Part shown: piece by piece, positions 44,701 to 56,394 of the stretch
Layout: each line of letters begins with the position of its first letter
How positions within the stretch are numbered: the stretch's first letter is position 1
DNA from: Berghia stephanieae
Taxonomy: Eukaryota > Mollusca > Gastropoda > Nudibranchia > Aeolidiidae
Assembly (NCBI GenBank): GCA_034508935.3
Contig: CM067445.1
Location: forward strand, 14,200,821-14,264,820
DNA length: 64,000 nt
Reading direction: 5' to 3'
Made by a program: the position numbers and the translations under genes
Notes under the pieces: generated by a model
The model's input: the letters and a program-made list of their open reading frames with translations, nothing else
Database searches by the model: none
What the model was told of the DNA's origin: nothing

Positions 44701-47700
44701 TGTCCATCCAGCAGTGATTGGGTAGTCAAGTCTGTTTAGATCTGACGGAAAGTATTTTGCAATAGACTAGCGTCCAATCCAAAGAGTAGTAAGCATTTGT
44801 TATTGTTCGTTCCACACCACAGAAACCAGAATAAACTCTGACCTGTGACTCAATGGGCCTAATGGCTCTGAAGGACTACTTTTGAAAACCAAGTTAGAGT
44901 AAAGAATAGATTTGACCTACCACTAAATCCTGATGAAGCAAACTTGGAAGCGCTATAAATGATGCTCCGTTCAAACCAGCCCAGCCAAGCATGGAGTTAA
45001 TAGAAACCAAATGTCCATGGTTGTGCTCCAACATACTTGGTAAAAATGCTTTGGTAGTCTGAAATTAATCAAGAATAATATTCATAACGTTCCTTTAATA
45101 ATGAAATTGAAATAATCACATAAAAAAAAAAATTTACTCATTATTTTTTACTTGAATTCACGACATCATTTTCCTCACTGAATTACTTTTACCAGTCTGA
45201 GTGGACAAATTCAGATACAGGAGAAAATAGTATGTAATACATAAATGATAACATTGTAGATGATGTATTATCAATAAAATATTAAAACTTGCCTAAAGTA
45301 GTCCTTCAGAGCCATTTGGTCCATGGAGCCTAAACTTATCATAGTTTCTATAGCGTGAAACTGACAACAGCAATTACTTGCTATCCTTTGGACAGGAGCT
45401 AGTCTATCGCAAAGTACCTTCCGCCTGATCTAAACACAGGGTTGATCTTGGTCCCTCTGAGTGTGAAATGAGTGCTCTACCAACTGAGCTTACCCCCCTC
45501 CCCCCAAATAAAAAAAATAATAAAAAAATAAATAAATAAATAAAAAAATAAAATACAAACAACAAAACAAAAATAAACTAGAATTCTTTTATGGCTGAGA
45601 AAACAAAAGGTGTATCAGCATCCAGTTTCAAGATTTATTTTCTCCTGTCATGACTCTGAGAACGAAAGTACATAGGGTGACCACCTTCCCTTTTTAAAAC
45701 ACTGACATCTAAAGAAAAATAAAAACAAAAACAATTATAGCTCATTACATCTATCATGTCAGTTATTGATCGAATTCGACTGATCATGACTGTTCAAATT
45801 TTCTCAATTTGTTTTTTAAACTGGTTGTTTTTATATTCTCTGTCTTCATAGTCATATCATAAACGTTCTGGTTGAATTCGATACCATTTGATGTGTTTAA
45901 AATGAAAGAATTAGAGTAATGAATGAATCTGACAGCCATTTTCAAACAGATAATCTTTACAAAGTGGAGATTTAATGGAAAACTGCTTTATGTAGGATAT
46001 TATAGTAACTATTCTTCTTCATAAAGCAGCAAATAATGCAATGGCTTTAAAATGGGTGATTTATGTATAATGTAAATTCATTTTCACTTATCGTCTGATT
46101 TTAAAGGTAACTATTATAATAAAAATAGGTGGTAAAGGAAATACTTAATGAGACAATTGCAGCAAATCTGACTGGAACACTGTGAGCCATGCTGCTCATG
46201 CTGCATTTTTTTGATGATCATGGCAGTATGGTTGCTCTTTGCTAATTAATATCACAGGGAATGGTATGAGGTACTTTTGACAACTCAGTATTATTATACT
46301 TAATGCTAATTAAAAATAGGGGGGGGGGGGGGGTGGTCGAAGTGGCCGAGTGGTTAAGGCATTGCACTGCGACCCAGAAGGTCCCAAGTTCAAGCCCTGC
46401 TTCGGGGAATTTCATTCTTTTTCCTTGGGCAAGATTATTAACCCCAATTTGCTCACTTGGACAACATGAGCGATTACTGTTGACATCAGACATGTTGTTT
46501 GATGAATTATCTATATTCCTTTGTGGAATGACTAGACGACGATATCTTATGATATTGTGGCAGAAGGGCATAATTTATTTATTTTTAAAATTAAAAATAT
46601 CAAACATTTAAGCATCCATAAAATGATATTTACCCAGAAGTGAGAAATGGTGTTGGTTTTAATTTGAGAGACAATTTCTTCAGCTTTGGCTTCGAGAACA
46701 GAGTTGCTGTGGACAATTCCGGCATTATTGACTAGAATAGTGACATGGCCGAACTTGGCCTGCACCTCTTGAGCCTGAAATATTCATGATAATGTAGACC
46801 TAAATACTTCAACATAGAATAAAAGGGTACAATCAATAATAATAAAAGTTAAAAGACTAGATGGTTGGATAGGGTAAAGGACGATATGAAAGAACTAGGC
46901 CTGGAGGTAGATGATGCTATGAATTGAGCTGCATGGAGATGGCATTCATTTTGACAACCCTAAGCTGGAAGAAGTATCAATAATGATAAATGAGCATGAG
47001 TGAGAACCAGGTTTGTCGAAATAGCTATCTATATCAGATCATTTTGCTTTTTTTGCTCAAACACCTAAACTCCTTCACCAAATGCTTCCTCCTTTTATTT
47101 CATTTATTTAATTATTTTTTAATGAAAGCATTTTATCTAATTAAAAAAAATATTTGAAGAATGCCATTTTTTGGGGGTCTAATCTTTAGATAATCCGATT
47201 GCGTGCATTACTTTGATGACATATTACTATAAAATCAGTGTTATCTTATCTTGGGAATTTCTTTAAAATTGAAAATTCAGAATTTCCCCTTTTTTTTTTT
47301 TACTTTGAATGAAACTATAAAAAAGAACACATAAATGCAAGTTAATCTCTAATAGATAATCTCTAATTCTTTGCCTCCCTCCGTCACACTCTCGCCCTCT
47401 CAAACATAAACACACACACACACACATCTCTCCTACATTATGTCATTACTCCTTCTACTTGTAATGCTGATTTTAAAAAAATAATAATTAAGACAAATCA
47501 GCATCTCAACTGATAAGTAGCATTGAAAAGTTTTCCTACTCACTAAAGAATAAACCTGATCTCTGGAGCTGACATCACAAACCATAAATCCACAATTCAC
47601 TCCTTGCTCCTGAACAACCTTTGCAGTCTGACTTAGGGTTGATTCTGTTCTCCCACATAATATTATCTGTTTAAAATATACATATAGAAAAAGTGCCGCT

Positions 47701-50700
47701 TTTTAATCAAGTACTACATCTAGATACGTTTCCCTTTTTTCTGCACATCATGAAGGTTCCTTGCAACTAAAACATCTTCATTTCCAAAAAGTATATAATT
47801 TTTGTTCCCTTCCAATCAACATGCTTTGAAAAAAAAGTAATCATAATAAACATAGAAATGGAAATCGAAGAAATTTAGACGGCCTGACACAGGTGAGACA
47901 TGGACAACTACAATGACAATGGAACGGTGAGAAAGCAAATTGGACATAAAGTTTTAAAATTACAGACTAAGTACATGAGTGCAAGCCGTCCTGTCAGTGT
48001 CTTATTTTTATTATTCCTTCAGTGAGAGAATTAGACTCTATTGCTCATAATATGGCACTGTTCTGTCTTTTCAAGACAACCCAAAGAGACGAATTTATAA
48101 CATTCACTTCATATTTTTAAAAATTATTTTATTAATCAGGAATGCTCTTTGCTAATTTTTTTTACAAGCAGTAAATATTTCATGCAAAGCTTCACCTTAT
48201 CAAATGTTCTCACCTTTAAATCATAGAGAAAAGGATACATATATCCATTTAGCTTTCCCTAACTGTTGCCTTTAACCAACCAATACTTTCATCTTTATAA
48301 AAAATAAATTTACTGATATCTACCAGGTCAGCCGGAAGATTTCAAAATGCTGGTTTTACTACTTTAGTAGTATAGTAAAAGTAGCAATGGTAGAGGTAGT
48401 TGTTGTAGTAGTATAGTAGAAGTGGCAAAATAGTACTTGTGGTTAGTAATCGGTAGTTTTAGCTTTAGTAGTAGTAGTTGTAGTAGTAGGTGCGTTCTGT
48501 CCATTTGTGTTATGAAACCCTTTCCACAGATCCACAGAATTACAGAATGCATAGCAATCCTTCGATTGTTATGCATTTTGTAGAGATAAGCAGATCGTCT
48601 AATGCTTTTTGTGGATCCATAGAGGGTGATATACAGAATGCGCAACAAAAATAGTTCCCTTCACAAAAAGCATTGCACATTCTACCAACCTGCAGAATGT
48701 GTAGCAAGGGACTATTGCACATTCTGTAGATCCATGAACAGCATTGCGCAAATCACCAATCTGCAGAATACATAAAACAACAATTGATTGATGCACATTC
48801 TGTGGATCTTCAAAAATGCTGTGAGATCCATCAGTCACACAAATCAACGGACAGCCAGGACTAGTACTTGATAGTAGTTGAAGTAGAGTAGTAGTTTTAA
48901 ATGGGAAATGGTAGGAGTAGCAGTAGTGATAGTGATAGTAATAGTATGAGTATGAGTGTGAGTTCATCATAGAGGGCTGGTGGCCCATTGATGGTCTTTG
49001 GATCGGTCTCCACCAACTTGTGGAGGTCGAAAGGCTGGCTTCAATGGGAAATCGGTGCTGTATTTTAGATCCTGCAGGAAACTGTCAATTTGGCTTTTAA
49101 AGCTGTTTATGCTTGGCGCTGTAACTATTTTTTCAGGCAGGCTATTCCATGTCTCAACAATTCGCTGACTAAAGAAATTTTTTCGGATTTTTAAACGGCA
49201 ATTTTGTTTGGCAAGTTTATAACAGTGGCCTCTTGTTCTTTTGTCCTTGTTAAATGTGAGGTAATCTTCTACGTTTACTTTATAGAGACTGTTGGTCAAT
49301 TTATAAGTTTCAATTAGATCTCCTCTGAGTCTTCTGTACATGAGGCTAGGGAGGTCTAATGCTCTGAGTCTATCTTCGTAGCTGAGGTTTGAAATTTCGG
49401 GAACAAGTTTGGTGGCTTGGCGTTGGACATTTTCAATAAGTAAAGCATCTGATTTATTGATGGGGGACCATACACAGTTTCCATATTCCAAGTGTGATCG
49501 TATTAGACTTTTAAAATGAGTGGTTAATATGGGTTTGTCGATATAGTCGAAAGATCTTCTGACAAGTCCCAGGATTCTATTTGCTTTGTTAACAGTCTTT
49601 TCACAGTGCTGGCTAAAATTCAATTTGGGGTCCACTTATACACCGTCTTTTTCACATAAAGTACTTTCCAAATTGATTTCAACCCCTTACTATCCTTCAT
49701 CCTGTAGACATATTGGCTGTTGTTGTTTCCTAGGTGCATAACCTTGCATTTATTTGCATTGAAACAGAGTTGCCATTTTTTAGACCACAACTGAAGTGTG
49801 TCCAGGTCATCTTGCAGTCGGCCAGCTTCATTGACATTATTTACAGATGAAAAAACTTTGGCATCGTCTGCAAACATTTTTATGAAGGAGTTTACTGCTT
49901 CGGGCATGTCGTTTACATAGCATATAAATAAAACTGGGCCCAAGACACTACCCTGGGGGTAGTTACCGAGGTATCTAGACTACTCTAATTAATAATATTA
50001 ATAACACCAGTAGTACAATCAGTATCATTGGATAATTCTAATATTAACATTAATACGAATCTACTCCATTTTATTTAATTGAAATTGTCAATAATAATAA
50101 TAAGGCCGGCTCTATTTCTCCGAACCCTCAGGAAAATAAACTTGAACTCTATTTCTCCGATGGTCGGCTAGCCTCCAGTAGCTGATGAGTTATGGACGCG
50201 ATGTCGATGCAAAAGTAAATGCTCAAACAGAGTGGACATGGAATTCTCACGAATCATCAAGCTAGCATTTTTAGGCACATTGTTGACAAAGACAGATTTT
50301 ATATCTAAAAAAAAAAGTTGTGCTTTCGCAAATACTCCCTGGTGCGTTCACTTTTGCACTATCAAAGAGAGAACAGAAATAAACCAAAATAACAAAGCCA
50401 AAGTCTCAAGACGGGAACAGAGGTTGAGAGATAGGACAGCACAAACGCAAGATAGAAGTGTAACAGAAAGTTGGGATGAATAAAAGAAAAAAAGTTGTGC
50501 TTTCGCAAATACTCCCTGGTGCGTTCACTTTTGCACTATCAAAGAGAGAACAGAAATAAACCAAAATAACAAAGCCAAAGTCTCAAGACGGGAACAGAGG
50601 TTGAGAGATAGGACAGCACAAACGCAAGATAGAAGTGTAACAGAAAGTTGGGATGAATAAAAGACAGAGCACCCGGGGCACTGGCAAAAGAACCCATCCC

Positions 50701-51078
50701 CTCCCCCCCCCCCCCCCCCCCCCACCCAATGCATACACTTTCATCATTCGCATAAACACTCTGACTCTAGAAAATAACCAAAAAAATATTGAGAACAGAA
50801 ACCCTTCAAAAAGATAGAGATCAAGTTTATTTTCCCGAGCATTCGGCTCGGAGCGGAGAAATAGAACTTCGTAATAATAATCTCACGTGTTTCGGACGAT
50901 GTTTAGCCAATTCAATAGCAATTTCTCTTCCGATCCCACGACCACCTCCTGTGATAAGGATGACATCATCAGTAATTTCCTTGTACTTTGCGGGCGAGAG
51001 CCATATATACATTTCTCGTATACATATTTTGACAAGATTTTCCAGGCAAATTAGAAAAGCACGCAGTCTTTTGAACAT
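41767..51078 (-). CDS. Short-chain dehydrogenase/reductase, SDR16C-like, 7 exons
   Basis: Likely an NAD(P)-dependent retinol or 17-beta-hydroxysteroid dehydrogenase-type enzyme of the endoplasmic reticulum or lipid droplet. Exons: 50887-51078, 47556-47666, 46634-46774, 44921-45058, 43976-44081, 43315-43441, 41767-41887; all introns are GT-AG and phases agree. About 311 residues, normal for the family. Exon 1 starts with a hydrophobic N-terminal segment and carries the cofactor motif TGGGRGIG; exon 3 has LVNNAGIV; exon 4 has VSINSMLG and, after a one-base loss, [11 protein letters not shown] (catalytic Tyr/Lys); exon 5 has [13 protein letters not shown]; exon 6 has [15 protein letters not shown] and [14 protein letters not shown]. 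Exon 6 also has an in-frame TAG and a frameshift. It is therefore either a young pseudogene or carries assembly errors. Confidence 0.86.
42815..43080 (-). mobile_element. tRNA-derived SINE in intron 6
   Basis: Minus strand begins near 43075 with AAGCTCAGTGGTAGAGCCC (A box), then a body shared with copies at 44634, 45297 and 62990 (GATCTGGCAGTATTTTGTGA, GACTAGCAT, CAATTGC). Degenerate B box. Confidence 0.68.
43185..43275 (+). mobile_element. SINE tail with GCGCTT/GTGCTAT hairpin and ATT run
   Basis: TATAAGCGCTTCCGAGCAC, AAAGGGGTGCTATAGAAAG and ATTATTATTATTATT match the common animal SINE tail layout (AGCGCTTTGAG ... GCGCTATAnAA ... ATT). The same layout lies at about 62058-62095. Confidence 0.55.
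44088..44627. repeat. 31 bp minisatellite, about 17 units, next to an exon 5 splice acceptor
   Basis: Unit GGAGAATAGGGTCATCTTAA plus ATATCATGGAT; minor variants (ATGGGTGA, ATAAAT, GTGGAT) and one irregular unit near 44368-44400. It lies in intron 4 of the SDR gene and runs to within a few bases of the exon 5 acceptor. The last unit supplies the pyrimidine-rich CCCTATTCTCCATCCAT read on the gene strand. Confidence 0.95.
44634..44890 (-). mobile_element. tRNA-derived SINE body in intron 4
   Basis: Same body as the copies at 42815, 45297 and 62990 (AGATCTGACGGAAAGTATT, AATAGACTAGCGTCC, ATGGCTCTGAAGGACTACTT on the plus strand). The tRNA head is missing or replaced where it meets the minisatellite. 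Confidence 0.65.
45297..45495 (-). mobile_element. tRNA-derived SINE in intron 3
   Basis: On the minus strand: AAGCTCAGTTGGTAGAGCAC (A box), AGAGGGACCAAGATCAACCC (B-box region), then the shared body. 5' flank is a C-rich run at about 45485-45495. Confidence 0.75.
46319..46588 (+). mobile_element. tRNA-Ser/Leu-headed SINE with TSD, 46 bp from an exon
   Basis: Exact 11 bp duplication AATTAAAAATA at 46308-46318 and 46589-46599. After a G-run, GTGGCCGAGTGGTTAAGGC is a class II (Ser/Leu-type) A box, and AAGTTCAAGCCCTG a B box. The body CCTTGGGCAAGATTATTAAC, CCCAATTTGCTC resembles a central domain shared by SINEs of distant animals. It lies in intron 3 of the SDR gene, opposite to its direction, 46 bp from the exon 3 donor. 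Confidence 0.85.
48360..48960. repeat. TAG-rich simple repeat flanking a quasi-palindromic tandem region
   Basis: GTAGTAGTAG-like stretches at 48360-48490 and 48860-48960 flank 48525-48850. There CAGAATGxxTAGCAA and TTGCACATTCTGxAGATCCA alternate several times, so each element is partly the reverse complement of the next. Lies in intron 1 of the SDR gene. Confidence 0.7.
48967..49956 (-). mobile_element. CR1-like LINE 3' fragment
   Basis: From about 49956: [32 protein letters not shown] (catalytic ADD), [20 protein letters not shown]; a frameshift near 49640-49690; then [35 protein letters not shown] and the conserved C-terminus [17 protein letters not shown]. 5'-truncated just before the PQGS block. 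3' end followed by ATTACTATC-like short repeats, as usual for CR1-type elements. Located in intron 1 of the SDR gene, same strand. Confidence 0.88.
49957..50310. other. Intron 1 sequence with half of a distant inverted repeat
   Basis: AT-rich; contains TCTATTTCTCCG twice (about 50112 and 50149). The first, with AGGAAAATAAACTTGA, is an inverted match of 50822-50867 just inside intron 1. Confidence 0.55.
50311..50662. repeat. Tandem duplication, two copies of 176 bp
   Basis: GTTGTGCTTTCGCAAATACT recurs at 50318 and 50494 and the two copies are essentially identical through GTTGGGATGAATAAAAGA, so the duplication is recent. A C-run follows at about 50701-50723. Confidence 0.95.
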
Positions 51079-52374
51079 CTCTATCTTAGAAAGGATTGCT
51101 CTTTACAATGATAAGTAATTGTTCTGTCATATCCTTCTTCCATGAGCATAAAAATTGCGTCTTTACGATTCAATTTTTCTCATTAAATAAAATACTCTCC
51201 ATTATTTACGTTGTCATTGTTTGCCATGCATTTATCATGCATCTTTTAGTTGTATTTTTACAGGACTCGTCAATTGCAAATTGAAAGTGAAAGTAGAGGA
51301 TGAACAGGAAGTTGACATTTTGTGTTTTGATTAAAATTGTGAACGGGACGCTATTTGGGGTGGAGACAAAAATCATCTGACGATAATTTCTATTGAATTG
51401 TCTCAAATTTAGGCTAATTCGTACATTAATTCATGCCACAACTCGTAACATGCTGTTAAAGATACTTTGATTTTAAAAGCGAATCAGTGCCTAAGAGGTT
51501 TGTGCATGTTTTTGTTGCTACCTTATGAAGACAATCTCTATATGAACTGACAAGAGAATCACAACAAACAACAATAACAATGGTGGCGATTTTGACCACA
51601 GCGGAGCGTCGTTCGTAGTTGTAGACGTCTAGTTTAGCGTTGGTGGCATCTAGGTTTGGGTGAAACGGGCAATTCTAAGCATATATGAGCCAAGGTCAAA
51701 AGGTGCCAATTTTTTTTTTCTCAAAATAAAAGTGACATAATAGTCCATTTATATTTCTATATATGTAGCAAAAACCCTGTACTTCATGAATCAAAGGCCC
51801 TTTAGATAACATTACGGTCAAACGCAGCATAATAACGTCAACAATGCCTATAGGTTGCTGGTGTCACCTGTGACCGGTGACACCAAAATGAGACAAAAAG
51901 CGCAATAACCAAATGATTTTTGTTAAGTATCAAACTTTATTTAGTAAGTTATAAACAAAAAGACACAATCAACAACAATCATAGTACAATAGTGTTACCA
52001 ACTATTGGAGAAAAGGTTGCTTTTTGGTGTCATCGGTCACAAGCAACATAGAATGCAAATATATTATTTCATAAAGATGATTGTACATTAACAACAACAA
52101 CAATATTGCATATGCTTATAACCAGCAATGTTCAGTAACTTTTGGAATAAAATGTTGGGAAATAATGTGACCAAAGCATATCAATGGTCTGATGATCAAA
52201 CCTCTGAAGTAGCGTTTTCGTGAATCCGTTGATCAAAGCTCTGATGTCGACATCAGAGTTTCGCGCCTGGCGTTTTCACGGCGATCAATCATCCGATGTC
52301 ACTTCCGAGGTTTGAACAACGGGTTTTGAGATAGAGGAGAGCTGCAACACGTTTCTTAATACTTTGTATTGCAT

Positions 52375-52377
52375 GGC

Positions 52378-52434
<57 letters not shown>
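52375..52434. repeat. (ATC)n microsatellite
   Basis: About 19 ATC units. Confidence 0.97.
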
Positions 52435-52545
52435 ACGGATGTAGGAGATGAAAATTTAAAATTTTAAAAATTTAAATAAACTTTAAAGATTAAGATAAAA
52501 TTCTTATTTCCTTTAGTTTGTTCAAGTTTTTTCAATGTATATACA

Positions 52546-52668
<123 letters not shown>

Positions 52669-53330
52669 ATGAAAAAGGAGTTGTACTTCTTTTAGACAAA
52701 TCAACATCAAAGTGCTATTTAGATCATGTTGCCATCTCAGAAAGAGTTATTTTAGTAAAGTTGAAAGGAAACCCGTTTAATGTTAATTTTATTCAAATAT
52801 ACGCCCCGACATCAGGCAGTGACGAAAACACAATTGAGACATTCTATCAAGATATGGAACAAGCATTAAAACAATGTAAATCTGATGAAATTCGTTTAAT
52901 AATTGGTGATTTCAATGCAAAGGTTGGTAACGAGAGAGTTGAAAATATCGTTGGTCCCACGGACCAGGTACCAAAAATGATAGAGGGGAAAGACTTGTCG
53001 ACTGGTGCAGATTGGAAAACCTTACTATTGTCAATACATGGTTTAAAAACCACGATAGAAAGAAGTGGACATGGATAAGCCCAGGTGGCCTTTATAGAAA
53101 TCTGATAGACTTTATTCTGGTCCAACATCGATTCAGAAATATCGTACGCAACTATTCCAAGCGCAGATTGTAATAGTGACCACAGACCTGTCAAGGCCAC
53201 GCTAAAAATAAAACTTAAACAAATAAAGAAAAAGAAAGTGGAACCAAAACTGCAATTAGATCTATTGAGAATTATCCATCAAATAAAAATGATTACAAAG
53301 AATGGGTGAAAGAAAAAAAGCGCAAACGGT
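52669..53330 (+). pseudogene. RTE-like LINE endonuclease fragment
   Basis: Reads KGVVLLLDKSTSKCYLDHVA, ISERVILVKLKGNPFNVNFI, QIYAPTSGSDENTIETFYQD, IRLIIGDFNAKVGNER, then frame changes and YRNLIDFILVQHRFRN. These are APE-endonuclease blocks of RTE/BovB-type LINEs (GDFNAKVG; IDFILV). The RT is absent and the 5' end runs into the TA microsatellite. It sits in the loop of the fold-back element. Confidence 0.78.
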
Positions 53331-56063
53331 AATATACTTATCGACAACAATGTTTTTTGTTTGCTTGTTTGTTTGTTTGTTTTTGTTTGTTTTTGTTTGT
53401 TTAGCTTTTTCTTTTTCTTAAAAAAAATAATAAATCAAAAGATCTTTGTTGTTTGTTGGACAGGATGGGTAGGGGTTTAAATGGTGGTATGATATCAGGA
53501 TAGCATCAGGTGGACATGTCATGGGATGACGTGATTTAATTTAATAGGGTGATTGTCATGATCGAGCTTTGTTATTTTGAATTTATAGAGATAGGGAGAA
53601 CAGGTGATCGGCGTATTATCTTTTTAAATACCCAATCATTATTTCGTACATTATATTTACTAGTAAAGCATAACCGGGAGATAATAGGCTTGAAGTTCAG
53701 TCGCATCGTGACTTTAGAAATTGACAATTATTTAGCAGCTGTGATATTTATGGATGCTCAAAATTATAGAGTCCAATGTCAATACAACCCTATTAACAGT
53801 AAAATGAAATATTGATTTTGTAGTTAAAAACACAATCATTCTTTCTAATCCACGAAAACAAACTATACATCATTTACATGACGTGTTTTTGATTGCTTGA
53901 AAATCCTTCTCCGTCTCCCTTGAACTCTGAACTAACATCAGAGGTTTGATCATCTTGAGACTAAAGAATAAGAGGGCGCGCTTATCTCTGAAGTTGACAT
54001 CAGAGGTTAGATCAGCGGATTGGCAAAAACGCTACCTCAGAGGTTTGGCCATCGATATCTTATTTAGCGACATTGTGTCACTTGTGACATTAGACCGATG
54101 ACACCATTACTTATGTCACAAGCAATACCAAATTGCAATTTCGACAATATATCATTAATTTCAGTCAAACCAGTGTAATAACCTCAGGTAAATATGGAAT
54201 TTAATAATATTTCAGAAACAAAAGACTTCAAAAATAGAAATATACATGGAAAATAGAGCATCTGAATGTGACTTGTGACATAAGACCGGTGACACCATTA
54301 CTTATACTTATGTACAAGCAACACCAAATCACACTTTCGTCCATACTATATCATTATATTCAGTCAAAAAAGCATAATAACCGCAAATCAGATGACCATC
54401 CAAGCCAACAGTCAATTATGCTAAAATGAAATTCAATAATATGTTAAGAAACTAAATACTTTCAAATTGGAAATATACTTAGAAATTAGTAATACTAATA
54501 CCATTGTTGCTATTACTTGGGTCAAAATCGGCACTAGAACGCAATTTTGCCTCAATAAATCAAGAATAGCAACTGTACAAATCTAATACAGTCTGTTAAA
54601 ATGGAATTCAATGATATTTCGAGCTTTGAAGAACATGATAACAGAAATACATTAGAAACTTCAAACTTAAGTGTCAACTGTGACATTTTAACCAATGACA
54701 CCAGTGGTCACAAAAAGTACCAGAAGTCACACAAACTCTAGAAAAATATCAGTCATGGTAATGAATTCATGTAACCAGACGATAACATCACCTTACTGCT
54801 CAAATCTGCTTGTTTGTAGTAATTTAGTGTGTTAATAGTAAAACAAATCAAATTTCTTGACAACCCTTCTTTTATCTGGATTCGTGAAAAGCTTGAGTTT
54901 TGTCTTTTTCTTGATTCATACAACCCTGAAACATGAAAAATTAGAATTACAAGGAAATGATTAATTGTGTCAAAATCACAGTCTCAGATGAGATGTCATA
55001 ATATCATATTTGTAAATAGAATAACAGATGAAAACATAATTTGTTGGTGGCACTTTGTAATATCCAATATCAAGTGTTGCTTGTGACAATGTAAAATAGC
55101 GATGACACCAAAGTTCAACTTACCTTTTCTGCATAGAGCCACGCTGGAAAGGCAACTGAAAGTGCTGCACTTCAAAGGCTGGTAAGAAGGGTGGATCAAA
55201 ATTGCGAATCGCCATTTAACGAAAAAAGATTCCACGTGTTCACGCATGCCGTGTTGCTTGTGACAAATGACCACCAAAACCAGTAAACCTCAATATCAGC
55301 AAAACGGAATACATTTACTCCAAGATTTGAGTTCAGAAGGAAAATCTATGCTTTTTACTCATAATAAAACATTTTATAACCATTAAATATGAGCTTTAAA
55401 GTTTCGTGTCGAGTCTTAGTATTGTGCTGTGTTTGATGACACTAAAGGTCACAAGCAATACCAACTTTTTAAGAACTCTATATGAAACTTAATCAGATAT
55501 GTAATATACTGCAATTGCGTTTAAAAGTAAATTTTGACTTTATACTATTAGCAAATTTTAATCATGTGAGCTAAAACATCACATTTAATTTCTACATGCT
55601 TTCTATAAAGGTGATGCGTTGACCTCGTTTTAAGACATGCCAAACTGCATTCAAATTTGACTTTCAAGTTGTTTATTTCATATTCTGTTCAACAGAATAT
55701 GTTGAGCTATCTCATTTTATCTCTTCTTCATATTATCAATTGATTCCAAGCATTAAACCCAATGAAAACAGCCCATAATTAAGTAAAAATCAAATTTTCT
55801 TAACACTGGTATCAGACGGGCACCTTTTGACCTTGGCTCATATAGATATATTATTTATTATTATCGAACGATATTTGTTCAGATTGTCTTTATAAATTTG
55901 GTTTCAAATTGATATTAGATTATTATTCTTATAGAATTTGGTTGTTCAGCGTCGGTCAGCTGTCTTACTTTGGCCATTGGCTGTGGACTGTGTTGTAGTC
56001 CCAAGTCTAAGTCTAAGAACCGAAACTTGTGTCATTGAATTGTCATCCGATTCTCTCATCTCA

Positions 56064-56132
<69 letters not shown>

Positions 56133-56394
56133 TATTATTATTATTATTATTATTACTTAAGATTATTAAGTCACGTAGTCTAATGATAGTGTTAACAACT
56201 GACTGTTATAAATTTATTGCCCAATATGCCATTATATTATTTTCACTTTCACTTTGTTTGGGACAAGGGCCTGCCAGATGATGCCTAATATAATCTTTCT
56301 GAGACTGCAGGTGAAAGACATTAAGATTTTTAAAAATAATACGTTAATATTGTTTTTTTCAATACATACTCCAGGTTGTATAGAATAGACGAAA

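Noticed and set aside
55250-55277. Difference GACCACCAAAAC versus GACACCAAAAC between the two duplication copies
   Set aside because: A one-base change in non-coding DNA; not informative alone.
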